From Ignavibacteria bacterium (GTDB lineage Bacteria; Bacteroidota; Ignavibacteria; Ignavibacteriales; Ignavibacteriaceae), in NCBI GenBank assembly GCA_030684555.1, contig JAUXVN010000128.1, positions 1 through 64,000 of the forward strand: DNA of 64,000 nucleotides, in the 5' to 3' direction. Each line of letters opens with the position of its first letter. Position 1 is the stretch's first letter. The notes under the pieces were generated by a model. That model worked only from the letters and a program-made list of their open reading frames with translations. It did not search any database and was not told the origin of the DNA. The translations under genes were made by a program, and so were the position numbers. Shown piece by piece: positions 19,037 through 26,855 of the stretch.

Positions 19037-19330
19037 ATATCAATTACCAATTTATAAGTCCGATGAGTGCAGATCGACTCATAAGTAATGTAACCATAGA
19101 GTAACTATATAGAGGTGGTTTCCTCAAGCACATGCACTCCTATAAATTAAGGTTCAGACATTTGCCCTTCCACGCTTAAAGGAAGGGTGGGTTTGCTGCA
19201 TAAAGCAAAACAGTTACACAACTCACCCAAGTCATCTCCCCGCAATGCGGGAAGAGGGCTTACATTTACAAAAACAACAAAGCATTTTTCATCCAATCAC
19301 ACAGGAATAGTTAAAGATACAATCTAATTG

Positions 19331-19978
19331 TTATAATGACGCAAAAGATTTTTTGTGTTCACTATATGTGCAGTTTGAATTTAGTGAATCAGAATGTATT
19401 CCTAAGGCAATAACTTTAACTGTCCTAAGTAGGATTTTCAGATTTAGAAAGAGAGAAACGTTTTTATAATAGAAGTAGTCCATTTTTATAAGATTAGAAG
19501 TTCCTAAATTCCTGCTGCCGAAAACCTGCCAGTATCCTGTGATACCCGGTTTTATACTTATGCTTTCTCTCTTTACATAAAGTAAAGGAGATGTTTTTTT
19601 AATTAGCTGAAGGTCTTCTAAGGATAATGGGCGTGGTCCTATAAAACTCATTTCTCCTTTTATAATATTTAATAATTGCGGCAGTTCATCCAGACCGGTT
19701 TTTCTTAAAATTCTTCCTGTTATAAGCACCTGGCAGAAAGAACCTATCTTATTAAAGATTTCACTTTCATTTTCTGAATGAACTGTATTTTTTAGCGTTC
19801 TGAATTTATAAAGAGAAAAATTCTTTTTAAAAGATAAGCCTCTCTTCTGGATAAAAATTGGATTGGATCCGGTTTCTAAAAAAACAACTAAAGCAATCGC
19901 AATTAGTATTGGTAAAAGGATTACAAGTAGAACAGCGGCTATAATTTTTTCTATCAGATAATATTTATTTTTATTCAT
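19331..19978 (-). CDS. Bacterial sugar transferase (polyprenyl-phosphate sugar-1-phosphate transferase)
   Basis: Small membrane enzyme of 215 residues of the Bac_transf family. It would transfer a sugar-1-phosphate from a nucleotide sugar to undecaprenyl phosphate, starting exopolysaccharide or O-antigen assembly. One hydrophobic helix (about 10-33) is followed by the family motifs: FIQKRGLSFKKNFSLYKFRTL, LRKTGLDELPQLLNIIKGEMSFIGPRPL and RESISIKPGITGYWQVFGSRNLG. It lacks the multi-helix N-terminal half of WcaJ-like proteins and so resembles the short PglC-like monotopic class. It is the last of three closely spaced minus-strand genes, behind two tiny membrane proteins. No other polysaccharide genes are in the window, so its pathway is open. 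Confidence 0.9.
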   Translation of the reverse strand: MNKNKYYLIEKIIAAVLLVILLPILIAIALVVFLETGSNPIFIQKRGLSFKKNFSLYKFRTLKNTVHSENESEIFNKIGSFCQVLITGRILRKTGLDELPQLLNIIKGEMSFIGPRPLSLEDLQLIKKTSPLLYVKRESISIKPGITGYWQVFGSRNLGTSNLIKMDYFYYKNVSLFLNLKILLRTVKVIALGIHSDSLNSNCTYSEHKKSFASL

Positions 19979-20014
19979 GCTTATCGGTTAGGTTTTTATA
20001 CCGTATTAATTGAT

Positions 20015-20200
20015 TTAGATAGATGATATAAAACTTAAAATAATTGTAAACAGTGTAAATGCAGCCCAAAAACCTATTGATAGAAAAATTCTCCCAAACA
20101 TTATTTCTCTTCTTCTTATCCATTTTTGGATTTCGGAATAATCGCTATTCGGATTTATATAATCTCCCATTGAAATATTCCAATCATTGTTTCTATTCAA
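20015..20200 (-). CDS. Small membrane protein of unknown function (TTG start)
   Basis: 61 residues: a polar N-terminal half (NRNNDWNISMGDYINPNSDY...IQKWIRRREIMFG) and one transmembrane helix at the C-terminus (IFLSIGFWAAFTLFTIILSF). The frame opens with TTG at 20200, preceded by GAGG about 7 bases upstream; the first internal ATG (residue 11) is an alternative. It is 36 bases ahead of the sugar transferase and 13 bases behind another small membrane protein, suggesting an operon of accessory membrane proteins. I do not recognise the family. Confidence 0.55.
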   Translation of the reverse strand: MNRNNDWNISMGDYINPNSDYSEIQKWIRRREIMFGRIFLSIGFWAAFTLFTIILSFISSI

Positions 20201-20213
20201 GTCAGCCTCGTTA

Positions 20214-20372
20214 TTATTTATTTATAAAAAAAAGATAACCCAAAATTCCAATTATAAAAAAGACATAGATTGCAAATATGATTGTCTCGAAAGACTCCGA
20301 CAGATTCGCAAAAAATATTTTTAACCTGCCGGAATAAAAAAATGGACTAAACCTTTTCCTGAACCATTTCAC
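20214..20372 (-). CDS. Very small membrane protein, GTG start
   Basis: An ORF of 52 codons, short and easily overlooked. It opens with GTG at 20372, with AAGGA about 10 bases upstream, and encodes a basic N-terminus (VKWFRKRFSPFFYSGRLK) followed by a hydrophobic segment ending YVFFIIGILGYLFFINK. An in-frame ATG just upstream is followed at once by a stop, so GTG is the only useful start. It precedes the 61-residue protein by 13 bases and shares its basic-plus-one-helix plan. Coding status rests on composition, spacing and the ribosome-binding site only. Confidence 0.45.
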   Translation of the reverse strand: MKWFRKRFSPFFYSGRLKIFFANLSESFETIIFAIYVFFIIGILGYLFFINK

Positions 20373-20464
20373 AAATACATTCCTTTCTTGCAAACAAGCT
20401 TTTGCTCGTTTATCGCAATATCAAGTATCAAACGAATCCTAATATAAAAGAAAGCTCATCAGTT

Positions 20465-21817
20465 CTACTTTATCAGCATTAATTTTTTAGATTGGGTAAA
20501 ACTGCCGGCTCCGCCTGAAGCGGTTAATCTATAGTAATAAACACCGCTCGATAAACCGTTTGCATTCCAGTCTATCTCATAAAAGCCCGGTTCTTTTACT
20601 TCATTAACTAATGTTGCTACTTCATTTCCAAGAGCATCGAATATCTTTAACGCCACTCGTAGAGACGGGGCATGCCCCGTCTCTACAACGGGAATGACAT
20701 ATTTGATTTTTGTAGAGGGATTAAAAGGATTAGGATAATTTTGTTCAAGTGAAAATTGAGAGGGAAGTCCATCAAAGTCCACTTCAATTTCATTACTATA
20801 TTCATATTTTCCGTCTGTATCTATTTGTTTTAATCTGTATATTAATTTACTTGCGCCAAACGATGAAGAAGAACTTGTGCTGAGCATAGCCGAAGCATCT
20901 GTAAATGAATACTCTTTGGGTGAATTTGAATTGCCGTTACCTTCTACAAAGCCAATTGTTTCCCAAACTTGTTCAGTATTATTTCCTTCCGACTTCTGAC
21001 TTCTGTTTTCTGACCTCTCTATTTCAAATCCATAATTATTAATTTCTGTTGCCGTCTGCCAGTTAAGTTTTACTTCTTTGTTAATTAATAGTGCTGAGAA
21101 GGAAGTAAGTTCTACGGGAAGGGGATCTCCGTTTTGATTAAAAGAAAAATCATCAACTGCAAGAATTTTATCAGTTGTTCCGGCGTCATCATTATCCTGC
21201 CATCTAAACCAAATTTCATCCCCATCAACCAAGGAGATAGCGGTAATTGTAGCGCTAATTGCTGTTTTATTACCAGATGCATTTCCGTCTAATACGTCAC
21301 CTTGAGCACCTAAAATGGAATTATTCGGGCTTGAAAAATTTAAAGCTGCTACATTCGTCCATGTGCCTGAAGTAAGATTTGATGCGTTTATTTGATAAGC
21401 AAAAGTTATTGTTTGAACACCTGCATCCGATCCCAGTTTCCATTGCTCGCCTGTATAACTTATAGGTATTTGCGTAATTGTTGAACCAGAATTATTAATA
21501 AATCTTACTCCGTAATAAATAGGAGTAGTTGTTGGACTAGTCATTGATCCTAGCGCTCTATCACTTGCTGCTGCGGCACCTAAACTATATAAAAATGGAG
21601 TTGTAAAAGAACCAGTACTTACACCATATTGCGTGCGGTTAGAATACCAGCCGGCTATGGTTGAATTATCAGTCCATGTATACGCTGGTCCTCCGGAATT
21701 TGCCAATCCATCAAAATTTTGAGAATAAGTAAAAGTTGAAGATGTTATAGATATTTGTGCAAAAGAACCATTCGAAAAGAACAGAACTGCTGCAATAACA
21801 AGTAGTTTAGTTTTCAT
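20465..21817 (-). CDS. T9SS-exported protein with a Bacteroidota anchor-type domain
   Basis: Secreted protein of 450 residues with a signal peptide (MKTKLLVIAAVLFFSNGSFA). The N-terminal half (about 25-230) contains YSQNFDGLANSG...AYTWTDNSTIAGWYS and VNNSGSTITQI-like segments, known from exported beta-sandwich proteins of this phylum, and ends in ILAVDDFSFN. Then come the ERS...WETIGFVEGNGNSNSPKEYSF linker domain and a T9SS sorting domain (YPNPFNPST, ALKIFDALGNEVATLVNEVKEPG). Two in-frame repeat tracts are visible: GACTTCTGACTTCTGTTTTC near 20990-21020 and a 28-base palindrome at 20659-20686. Function is unknown; a surface role is inferred from the sorting signal. Confidence 0.87.
   Translation of the reverse strand: MKTKLLVIAAVLFFSNGSFAQISITSSTFTYSQNFDGLANSGGPAYTWTDNSTIAGWYSNRTQYGVSTGSFTTPFLYSLGAAAASDRALGSMTSPTTTPIYYGVRFINNSGSTITQIPISYTGEQWKLGSDAGVQTITFAYQINASNLTSGTWTNVAALNFSSPNNSILGAQGDVLDGNASGNKTAISATITAISLVDGDEIWFRWQDNDDAGTTDKILAVDDFSFNQNGDPLPVELTSFSALLINKEVKLNWQTATEINNYGFEIERSENRSQKSEGNNTEQVWETIGFVEGNGNSNSPKEYSFTDASAMLSTSSSSSFGASKLIYRLKQIDTDGKYEYSNEIEVDFDGLPSQFSLEQNYPNPFNPSTKIKYVIPVVETGHAPSLRVALKIFDALGNEVATLVNEVKEPGFYEIDWNANGLSSGVYYYRLTASGGAGSFTQSKKLMLIK
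20659..20686. repeat. 28-base palindrome inside a T9SS gene (GTAG..CTAC), copy 2
   Basis: A perfect inverted repeat: GTAGAGACGGGGCA followed by its exact complement, ending CTAC. It is translated as VVETGHAPSLR in the sorting-domain loop. It has the same size and end tetranucleotides as the intergenic palindrome at 30409-30436, which has a different core. Confidence 0.88.
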
Positions 21818-21921
21818 AAAACCTCTTTAATAAAAATTTTAAAAATATTAAATACTATAAAGTTTAATAAACACTTCCTTTGTTTAAGAGGTGTTTATAA
21901 GCTGTAACTTAAAACCGTTTT

Positions 21922-22539
21922 TTATTGCGGCCTTACGGGATAAATACCATTAGATACACAAATCATATAATTCAAAGCTAAATATGACGGCATAATTGAA
22001 AATGGCTGAGAACCACCATTATTGCCTACTGTTACAGAACCTGACCCACCTGTAACCGTTACTTGCGGGGGAGCTAAAAACTCACCTGGTGCAGCATCGG
22101 GATAATATATATTGCCACCATCAGACGTTCCTAAATAATTTCCTGCGGGGTTTGTACCTCCGGTGGAAAATCCGTTTTGAATCGGAATAGCTACTTTAAT
22201 GTTAAAAGCAGATCCAGGTGTAAATGTTGCCGGATGACTATGCTGCGGCATTTGGTTTACAGTAAGAGTTACTTTCTCCATATCATTTTTAGCTGCGACA
22301 GCATAGTTGGTACCTGTTTTCTGGTTCTGACCAGCGCCGAGCGGAAAGCGACCTCTCATATCCGGCAGGTTAAAGGTTGTATTGGTAGTACCACCAAAAG
22401 TATTTCCAAGCAATGAATATAGCGCCTGGTATTGTGATACTGCTAAGGACTGACCCTGGCAAAGCATCCATCCTTCCGGTGCCCAGCTTAAAGGCCACAA
22501 CGCAATTGATGATAAATAAGGTGCATCTGCACATGCCAT
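21922..22539 (-). CDS. Phage tail collar domain (MdpB/Mtd-like) protein
   Basis: 205 residues of the microcystin-dependent-protein/tail-collar family. Diagnostic segments are GWMLCQGQSLAVSQYQALYSLLGNTFGG, FNLPDMRGRFPLG, the glycine-rich centre and PSYLALNYMICVSNGIYP at the end. The collar domain trimerises in phage and phage-like fibres. Outside phages the family occurs in secreted or surface fibres of Bacteroidota. No signal peptide is seen, and no other phage genes are present, so this is not a prophage remnant on the evidence here. A GNAT gene and a lipase gene lie directly upstream on the same strand, and the three may be co-expressed. Role unknown. Confidence 0.88.
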   Translation of the reverse strand: MACADAPYLSSIALWPLSWAPEGWMLCQGQSLAVSQYQALYSLLGNTFGGTTNTTFNLPDMRGRFPLGAGQNQKTGTNYAVAAKNDMEKVTLTVNQMPQHSHPATFTPGSAFNIKVAIPIQNGFSTGGTNPAGNYLGTSDGGNIYYPDAAPGEFLAPPQVTVTGGSGSVTVGNNGGSQPFSIMPSYLALNYMICVSNGIYPVRPQ

Positions 22540-22588
22540 AAAAGAACTCCTTTCTTTAAAAGATTGAAATACTATTTATTATTGTTAA

Positions 22589-23464
22589 TTATCCAATTTC
22601 CATACTAGTAAAACTGTAAATATTATTTAATGATATTTTATGTTCTTTTCCTTTGTACATTCTTAATGCCTCTCCAATCTTTTTCAGTTTTAGTTCCTCC
22701 GCCAGATTAATACCATCCATATTCTGTACAGGTATATCTAAATAGTACGGTGTGCCTGCCGGGTAATGTGAAACAAGAGATGTTAAAATTTCTTTAGCAG
22801 ATTCCCGATCATCAGCTATTAGCGGAGATAACCTGAAACCTTTTCTGCATGGCTTTAACAAGCCGAGCCCTTTATATTTATCATTCTCGTATTTGCCGAA
22901 CAGAAGACTTTGGGGTTGATTCAGCCATTGATTAAAGAACATCTTTCCTTCATAGGGAAAGGTTTTTCCGTAGTAATCATATACTTTATCGTAAGGAGTT
23001 AAATGCGGACTGTTGATGTTTTGAGGCAGTTCATTTAATATTCCGTCAGATATTCCTTCATAGCTTATAATTTTAAATGCCGGTTTAAAGCCCGCATTTT
23101 CATAAAGTGATACATACTCTTCCTTGCAGTTTACTCCGATGTTTCTTTCACCGGCAATATCCAGAGCAACGGATAAAAGTTTTTCCATTAAGCCGCTGTT
23201 CCGGTAATGCTCAACAACAAAATGAAGTCCAATGAAAGCAAGATTATTTGGGTATTTTATTACCGCAATTGTTCCATTAACTTTATTATCTTCTATTGCG
23301 GCAATAAAGCCGTTGTTATCTGCTTTAAAAAGAAATTCTCCATCATTTATACCGGGATTTGTTCCTGCCATGGCAGCCAGATCCGTTATGATGAACATCT
23401 CCTCAGGAAGCAGGTTCCTTATGGTAACTTCAGTTGTTTGTTGTTGTGTAATTGCTTCTTCCAT
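22589..23464 (-). CDS. GNAT-family N-acetyltransferase
   Basis: Enzyme of 291 residues. The first half is a GNAT fold: motif VTIRNLLPEEMFIITDLAAMAG at the start, FIAAIEDNKVNGTIAVIKYP (strand 4), and the acetyl-CoA loop region LHFVVEHYRNSGLMEKLLSVALD, followed by GVNCKEEYVSLYENAGFKPAF. The second half (about 150-290) resembles the acetyltransferase domain found after GNAT in two-domain proteins (SLLFGKYEN, GLLKPCRKGFRLSPLIADDR). Substrate unknown. The start ATG at 23464 has AGGGA about 12 bases upstream. It follows the lipase gene after 10 bases and precedes the collar protein gene after 49. Confidence 0.85.
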   Translation of the reverse strand: MEEAITQQQTTEVTIRNLLPEEMFIITDLAAMAGTNPGINDGEFLFKADNNGFIAAIEDNKVNGTIAVIKYPNNLAFIGLHFVVEHYRNSGLMEKLLSVALDIAGERNIGVNCKEEYVSLYENAGFKPAFKIISYEGISDGILNELPQNINSPHLTPYDKVYDYYGKTFPYEGKMFFNQWLNQPQSLLFGKYENDKYKGLGLLKPCRKGFRLSPLIADDRESAKEILTSLVSHYPAGTPYYLDIPVQNMDGINLAEELKLKKIGEALRMYKGKEHKISLNNIYSFTSMEIG

Positions 23465-23474
23465 AATAATTTCC

Positions 23475-24728
23475 CTAATATTTATAAGGGTTGTAAGGGG
23501 CTAACTCCGGCATCTTACTTAAATAAGTGTAATAACAGTGGGGGAAGTGCTGATAAATTAATTGAGTGTACCATGCACCAAAATTAATGAACAAGGTATC
23601 AGGGTTATGTAAATATGAAGCAGTAAAGCAAATAATATTATTTGATGGTCTTGCATAATTAGGTAAAAGCGGCTGTAAAGAATCTATAGTATTAACAAGC
23701 CAGTCAGGGCAAGATGCACCGAAACCACTTTTGCTGTGAGAATCTGGATAAGCTCCCCATAAAACTTTTACGCTGTCCACACACACATAAGCTTTAGGAG
23801 CTATATCCGAGACATTGTACCAATAGTAATTATTGGGATATATAGAATCATAAAACTCTACAAAACTGCTGTCGCCCACAGTAGGCGGGGCAAATGCGTT
23901 TGGAATAATTAAACTACAGACTGGTTGATTACCTGCCTGGTAAGCATTGCCTAACTGCCATGCGAGAAATGCTGATACAGCTTGCGTAAGCGCCCCACCC
24001 AGGCTATGCCCTGTAATAATAAGTGGTATGTTTTGGTTTTCAGCTTCAACAGATTGAAGATATTGTATTAAATTACCCGAACCTATAGCTCCTGAATCTG
24101 CTAAAAATTCAGGTGTAAGGCTTAGCACTTTTCTTAAAGCTTCTGCTGATCCGAAAGCTATATGCGCAGAAGTATCTGTTATATTAATATTCCGGTTATA
24201 AACATTATAATCCTTCAACGAATCATAAAGGAATTCATTCCAGGGAAATTGTTGAAAAGCCGAAAAATCTTGGAATAACTGGTTAATAAGCCCGGTATCT
24301 GAAGAGGAAACATCTGTTCCCCGTAAGACTATTGCACGAAAATACATTGTATCAACTGTTCCATAGTTTACTATAAACACAAAATTGGAGTTATCGGGCG
24401 CCATTGAAGGTCCCCATTCAAGATTCCATTGTGCAGAAGGGGAAAACGCAAAGTTAGATGGATTCGGTATTTGCGGAAATGACTTTAATCTAATTTTAAT
24501 GCTGTCAACTATATTACCTATGTTTTTAGGATCAGAATATGCCGATGTTGCAAGCGCAAGATAAACTAACCCATATTGATTAGATTGCAAAGCATTAATC
24601 AAATTTGAATCTTTCGGTGAATTGTCTTTTAATTTATCAGAACAGGAAATATTATTGATTATTAAAAAGATAGAACCCAGAGAAAAAATAAACAGTAGTA
24701 GATTTTTTTGTAGTACTTTCATGCTCAT
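23475..24728 (-). CDS. Class 3 lipase-like lipoprotein
   Basis: Lipase/esterase of 417 residues in the alpha/beta-hydrolase fungal-lipase (class 3) family. The N-terminus is a lipoprotein signal (LLLFIFSLGSIFLIINNISC), so it is probably attached to a membrane. The nucleophile elbow is IITGHSLGGAL, with Ser near 242; an Asp in NVSDIAPKAYVC (about 300) and a His in the C-terminal third (HNPD near 380, or HFPH) could complete the triad. The oxyanion part is VLRGTD. It reads away from the AraC-type gene at 25043, and the palindromic site at 24891-24916 lies between them. ATG at 24728 or 24722 are both possible starts. Confidence 0.85.
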   Translation of the reverse strand: MSMKVLQKNLLLFIFSLGSIFLIINNISCSDKLKDNSPKDSNLINALQSNQYGLVYLALATSAYSDPKNIGNIVDSIKIRLKSFPQIPNPSNFAFSPSAQWNLEWGPSMAPDNSNFVFIVNYGTVDTMYFRAIVLRGTDVSSSDTGLINQLFQDFSAFQQFPWNEFLYDSLKDYNVYNRNINITDTSAHIAFGSAEALRKVLSLTPEFLADSGAIGSGNLIQYLQSVEAENQNIPLIITGHSLGGALTQAVSAFLAWQLGNAYQAGNQPVCSLIIPNAFAPPTVGDSSFVEFYDSIYPNNYYWYNVSDIAPKAYVCVDSVKVLWGAYPDSHSKSGFGASCPDWLVNTIDSLQPLLPNYARPSNNIICFTASYLHNPDTLFINFGAWYTQLIYQHFPHCYYTYLSKMPELAPYNPYKY

Positions 24729-24890
24729 ACCTTGATATTTTATTATTTAATAATATGAAAACTTGAACTTGTGCTATTTTTATTTCTGCTATAATCAACC
24801 TGCTTGTGAGTCGGGGAAAGAAGAACTGTACAAATTGCCCAAAGCCTGGCACCCAATATATATTCTAAAAAAAAATTGTAAAGAGTTAAG

Positions 24891-24916
24891 TGGATAAGAT
24901 TGGCCAATCTTATCCA
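24891..24916. promoter_or_regulatory. 26-base perfect palindrome, likely operator
   Basis: The half-site TGGATAAGATTGG is followed by its exact reverse complement, giving a perfect 26-base dyad without spacer, centred at 24903/24904. It sits in the divergent region between the lipase gene (24728) and the AraC/TPR regulator gene (25043). Perfect symmetry of this length and the second copy at 24932-24955 fit a dimeric repressor site better than a terminator: there is no T-run and no upstream gene end. Confidence 0.6.
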
Positions 24917-24931
24917 TCAAGCTTGTTTTTT

Positions 24932-24955
24932 CGGATAAAATTGGTCAATTTTTAC
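24932..24955. promoter_or_regulatory. Imperfect second copy of the operator-like dyad
   Basis: CGGATAAAATTGG followed by TCAATTTTTAC repeats the arm GGATAA(G/A)ATTGG of the palindrome 41 bases upstream, with a weaker right half. Two sites spaced about four helical turns apart are typical for cooperative binding. Confidence 0.5.
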
Positions 24956-25042
24956 AATAGATTGGTGGGGAATATTTTTTTAGTTACTTTTGGAGAGTCA
25001 TGGGCAATGGCTATATTTATTACAACTTTTCAGTACTTAAAA

Positions 25043-26803
25043 ATGATAAAAATTCTGATACTTTTTCTATTCTTACAAGTTTTGCTTTTCGGGCAATACG
25101 GAAACAAAACCGACAGTTTAATTAGCTTAATCGTAAAATCAAACCCCGGTAATACTTCTGATATAGAAGAAGAACTTATCAAGATAATGTATATCTCCAT
25201 TTACGATTCAGCAAAGACCTTAAGCGATAAGTTACTTAAGGTTACTCCTGATCTAAAGAATAAATCTTTATACATAAAAACTCTTATTCATTCATACAGA
25301 TTTTACCCATTTGATGAGAAAATAAAAATGCTCAACGAAGCCACCGAACTGGCTTTAAGGGATGAAAACAATTATTTGCTTAACGCTTCCTATGTATTTA
25401 AAGCAATAGCCTTTAGAGATAACTCAATGGCTGACTCAGCATTAATATTTGCCATGAAATCTAGGGATCTTTCTCTTCAATACGGGAATGTAGAGGATGT
25501 GTCCGGTGCGTTACAATTAATAGCAGATGTACATTATTATGCAGGTGAATATGAAGATGCAGAAATAATCTACAAACAAATTCTTCACCAAGAGAATTAT
25601 CAAAATTCTAATTGGAGATTTAAAATCATTCAGAATAACCTCGGATTGATAAAAATAAAAGAGCGGAAATTTGATGAATCAGAGAATTATTTTTTAAATT
25701 CATTAAATCGCTATAGCAATTCTAAAATGAGTTATGCTGATTCTTCAGGGCTTCCCTATATCTATAGAAAACTGCTTGAGGTTTCTCTACTTCAAAAGAA
25801 ATACGACAAAGCTAACGAATACTATAATATAGGAAAACCTTTAACAGAAAAATTAAAACAAACAATTGAACTCTCCGGTTATTACATCGGGAAAGCCGAA
25901 ATTCTTTATCAAAATGGTAAATATGATTCTTCCCTTATTTATCTGAAGAGAGCTGAAGAGTTAGAAAAAAGTTATCCCGATTTGAAGTTCAAGATTGATT
26001 TATATACAAATTACTCAAATGTTTACGGGGAATTGGGTAAGTATGCTGATGCAAATAAGTATCTGTTGCTTCTCCTCAATTCAACACGTGAGGCGGATTC
26101 TCTCTTTAATCGTTCTAGATTAATGCATACTTTTGCCGAACATAATTATGAGACCGCCGCAAAACAGAGAGATAATTATTTGCGTGAAAGGAATCTATAT
26201 ATAGCCATATTAATTCTAGCTGCAATTTCCCTTCTTGTAATTATTATCTTTTTTATTCGATTAAGAAATTCTTATAAAATATTGATTGGGAAAAACGTAC
26301 AATTAGCATTATCCCCAAATATAGAATCATTTTCTCATATTAGTGATGATGAACAAAATACTTTCAATGATAACGAATTGGAAAAAATCGATATTCCTGA
26401 AATTGAAAAGAAACGAAGAGATATTGATAATGAGAAAATTGATGAAATAATTGGAAAGCTTGAAATAATGATGACAGAAGATAAAGTATATTTAGAACCG
26501 GATTTATCTCTAATCTCATTAGCACAGAAGCTAAAAACTAATAGAACATATCTGCTCACTGCTATTCAAAAAAAATATGATAAGAATTTCCTCAATTTTA
26601 TTAATGATTACAGGATAAAAGAGGCAATCAAAATTATTTCTTCGGATGAAGTAAAAAATCTTAATATGGCAGGGATTGCAAATAAAGCCGGATTTAATAA
26701 CCGTGTTACATTTACAAAAATTTTTAAACAGGCAACCGGAGTATCCCCTTCATTTTTTATTAATAATATTGAGGCTTCAAGAGCTGAGGCTGGTATTCAT
26801 TGA
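25043..26803 (+). CDS. TPR sensor with C-terminal AraC-type DNA-binding domain
   Basis: Regulator of about 586 residues from ATG 25043, where a clear signal/anchor sequence begins (MIKILILFLFLQVLLFGQ); a longer frame back to 24890 would put 51 odd residues before it. The periplasmic part is an array of tetratricopeptide repeats (about 60-370; AYEDAEIIYKQIL, NLGLIKIKERKFDESENYFLNSL, SLIYLKRAEELE). One transmembrane helix follows (LYIAILILAAISLLVIIIFFI), then a cytoplasmic AraC helix-turn-helix pair (LISLAQKLKTNRTYLLTAIQKKY, AGIANKAGFNNRVTFTKIFKQATGVSPS). The AraC domain replaces a kinase, a common one-component plan in Bacteroidota. It could bind the palindromes in its own upstream region. Confidence 0.87.
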   Translation: MIKILILFLFLQVLLFGQYGNKTDSLISLIVKSNPGNTSDIEEELIKIMYISIYDSAKTLSDKLLKVTPDLKNKSLYIKTLIHSYRFYPFDEKIKMLNEATELALRDENNYLLNASYVFKAIAFRDNSMADSALIFAMKSRDLSLQYGNVEDVSGALQLIADVHYYAGEYEDAEIIYKQILHQENYQNSNWRFKIIQNNLGLIKIKERKFDESENYFLNSLNRYSNSKMSYADSSGLPYIYRKLLEVSLLQKKYDKANEYYNIGKPLTEKLKQTIELSGYYIGKAEILYQNGKYDSSLIYLKRAEELEKSYPDLKFKIDLYTNYSNVYGELGKYADANKYLLLLLNSTREADSLFNRSRLMHTFAEHNYETAAKQRDNYLRERNLYIAILILAAISLLVIIIFFIRLRNSYKILIGKNVQLALSPNIESFSHISDDEQNTFNDNELEKIDIPEIEKKRRDIDNEKIDEIIGKLEIMMTEDKVYLEPDLSLISLAQKLKTNRTYLLTAIQKKYDKNFLNFINDYRIKEAIKIISSDEVKNLNMAGIANKAGFNNRVTFTKIFKQATGVSPSFFINNIEASRAEAGIH

Positions 26804-26855
26804 GTAATTTTAAGTATTTCAGAATGAATGCATGGTTGGAGTGTGTCATGCTGAA

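Larger units (their letters stand above)
18687..19330. other. Gene-free repeat-rich region downstream of the IS
   Basis: No complete gene is visible. From 18830 to 18886, and again from 18917 to 19036, the sequence repeats the segment at 30790-30846 and 31060-31165. It includes a terminator hairpin and the last codons of a T9SS gene. Beyond 19037 there are only small hairpins, such as CCCTTCC with GGAAGGG near 19168-19190 and CCCCGC with GCGGG near 19237-19251. These look like debris of deleted genes. Confidence 0.6.

Noticed and set aside
21922-22539. Prophage remnant
   Set aside because: A single tail-collar gene without capsid, terminase, integrase or lysis genes does not support a prophage.
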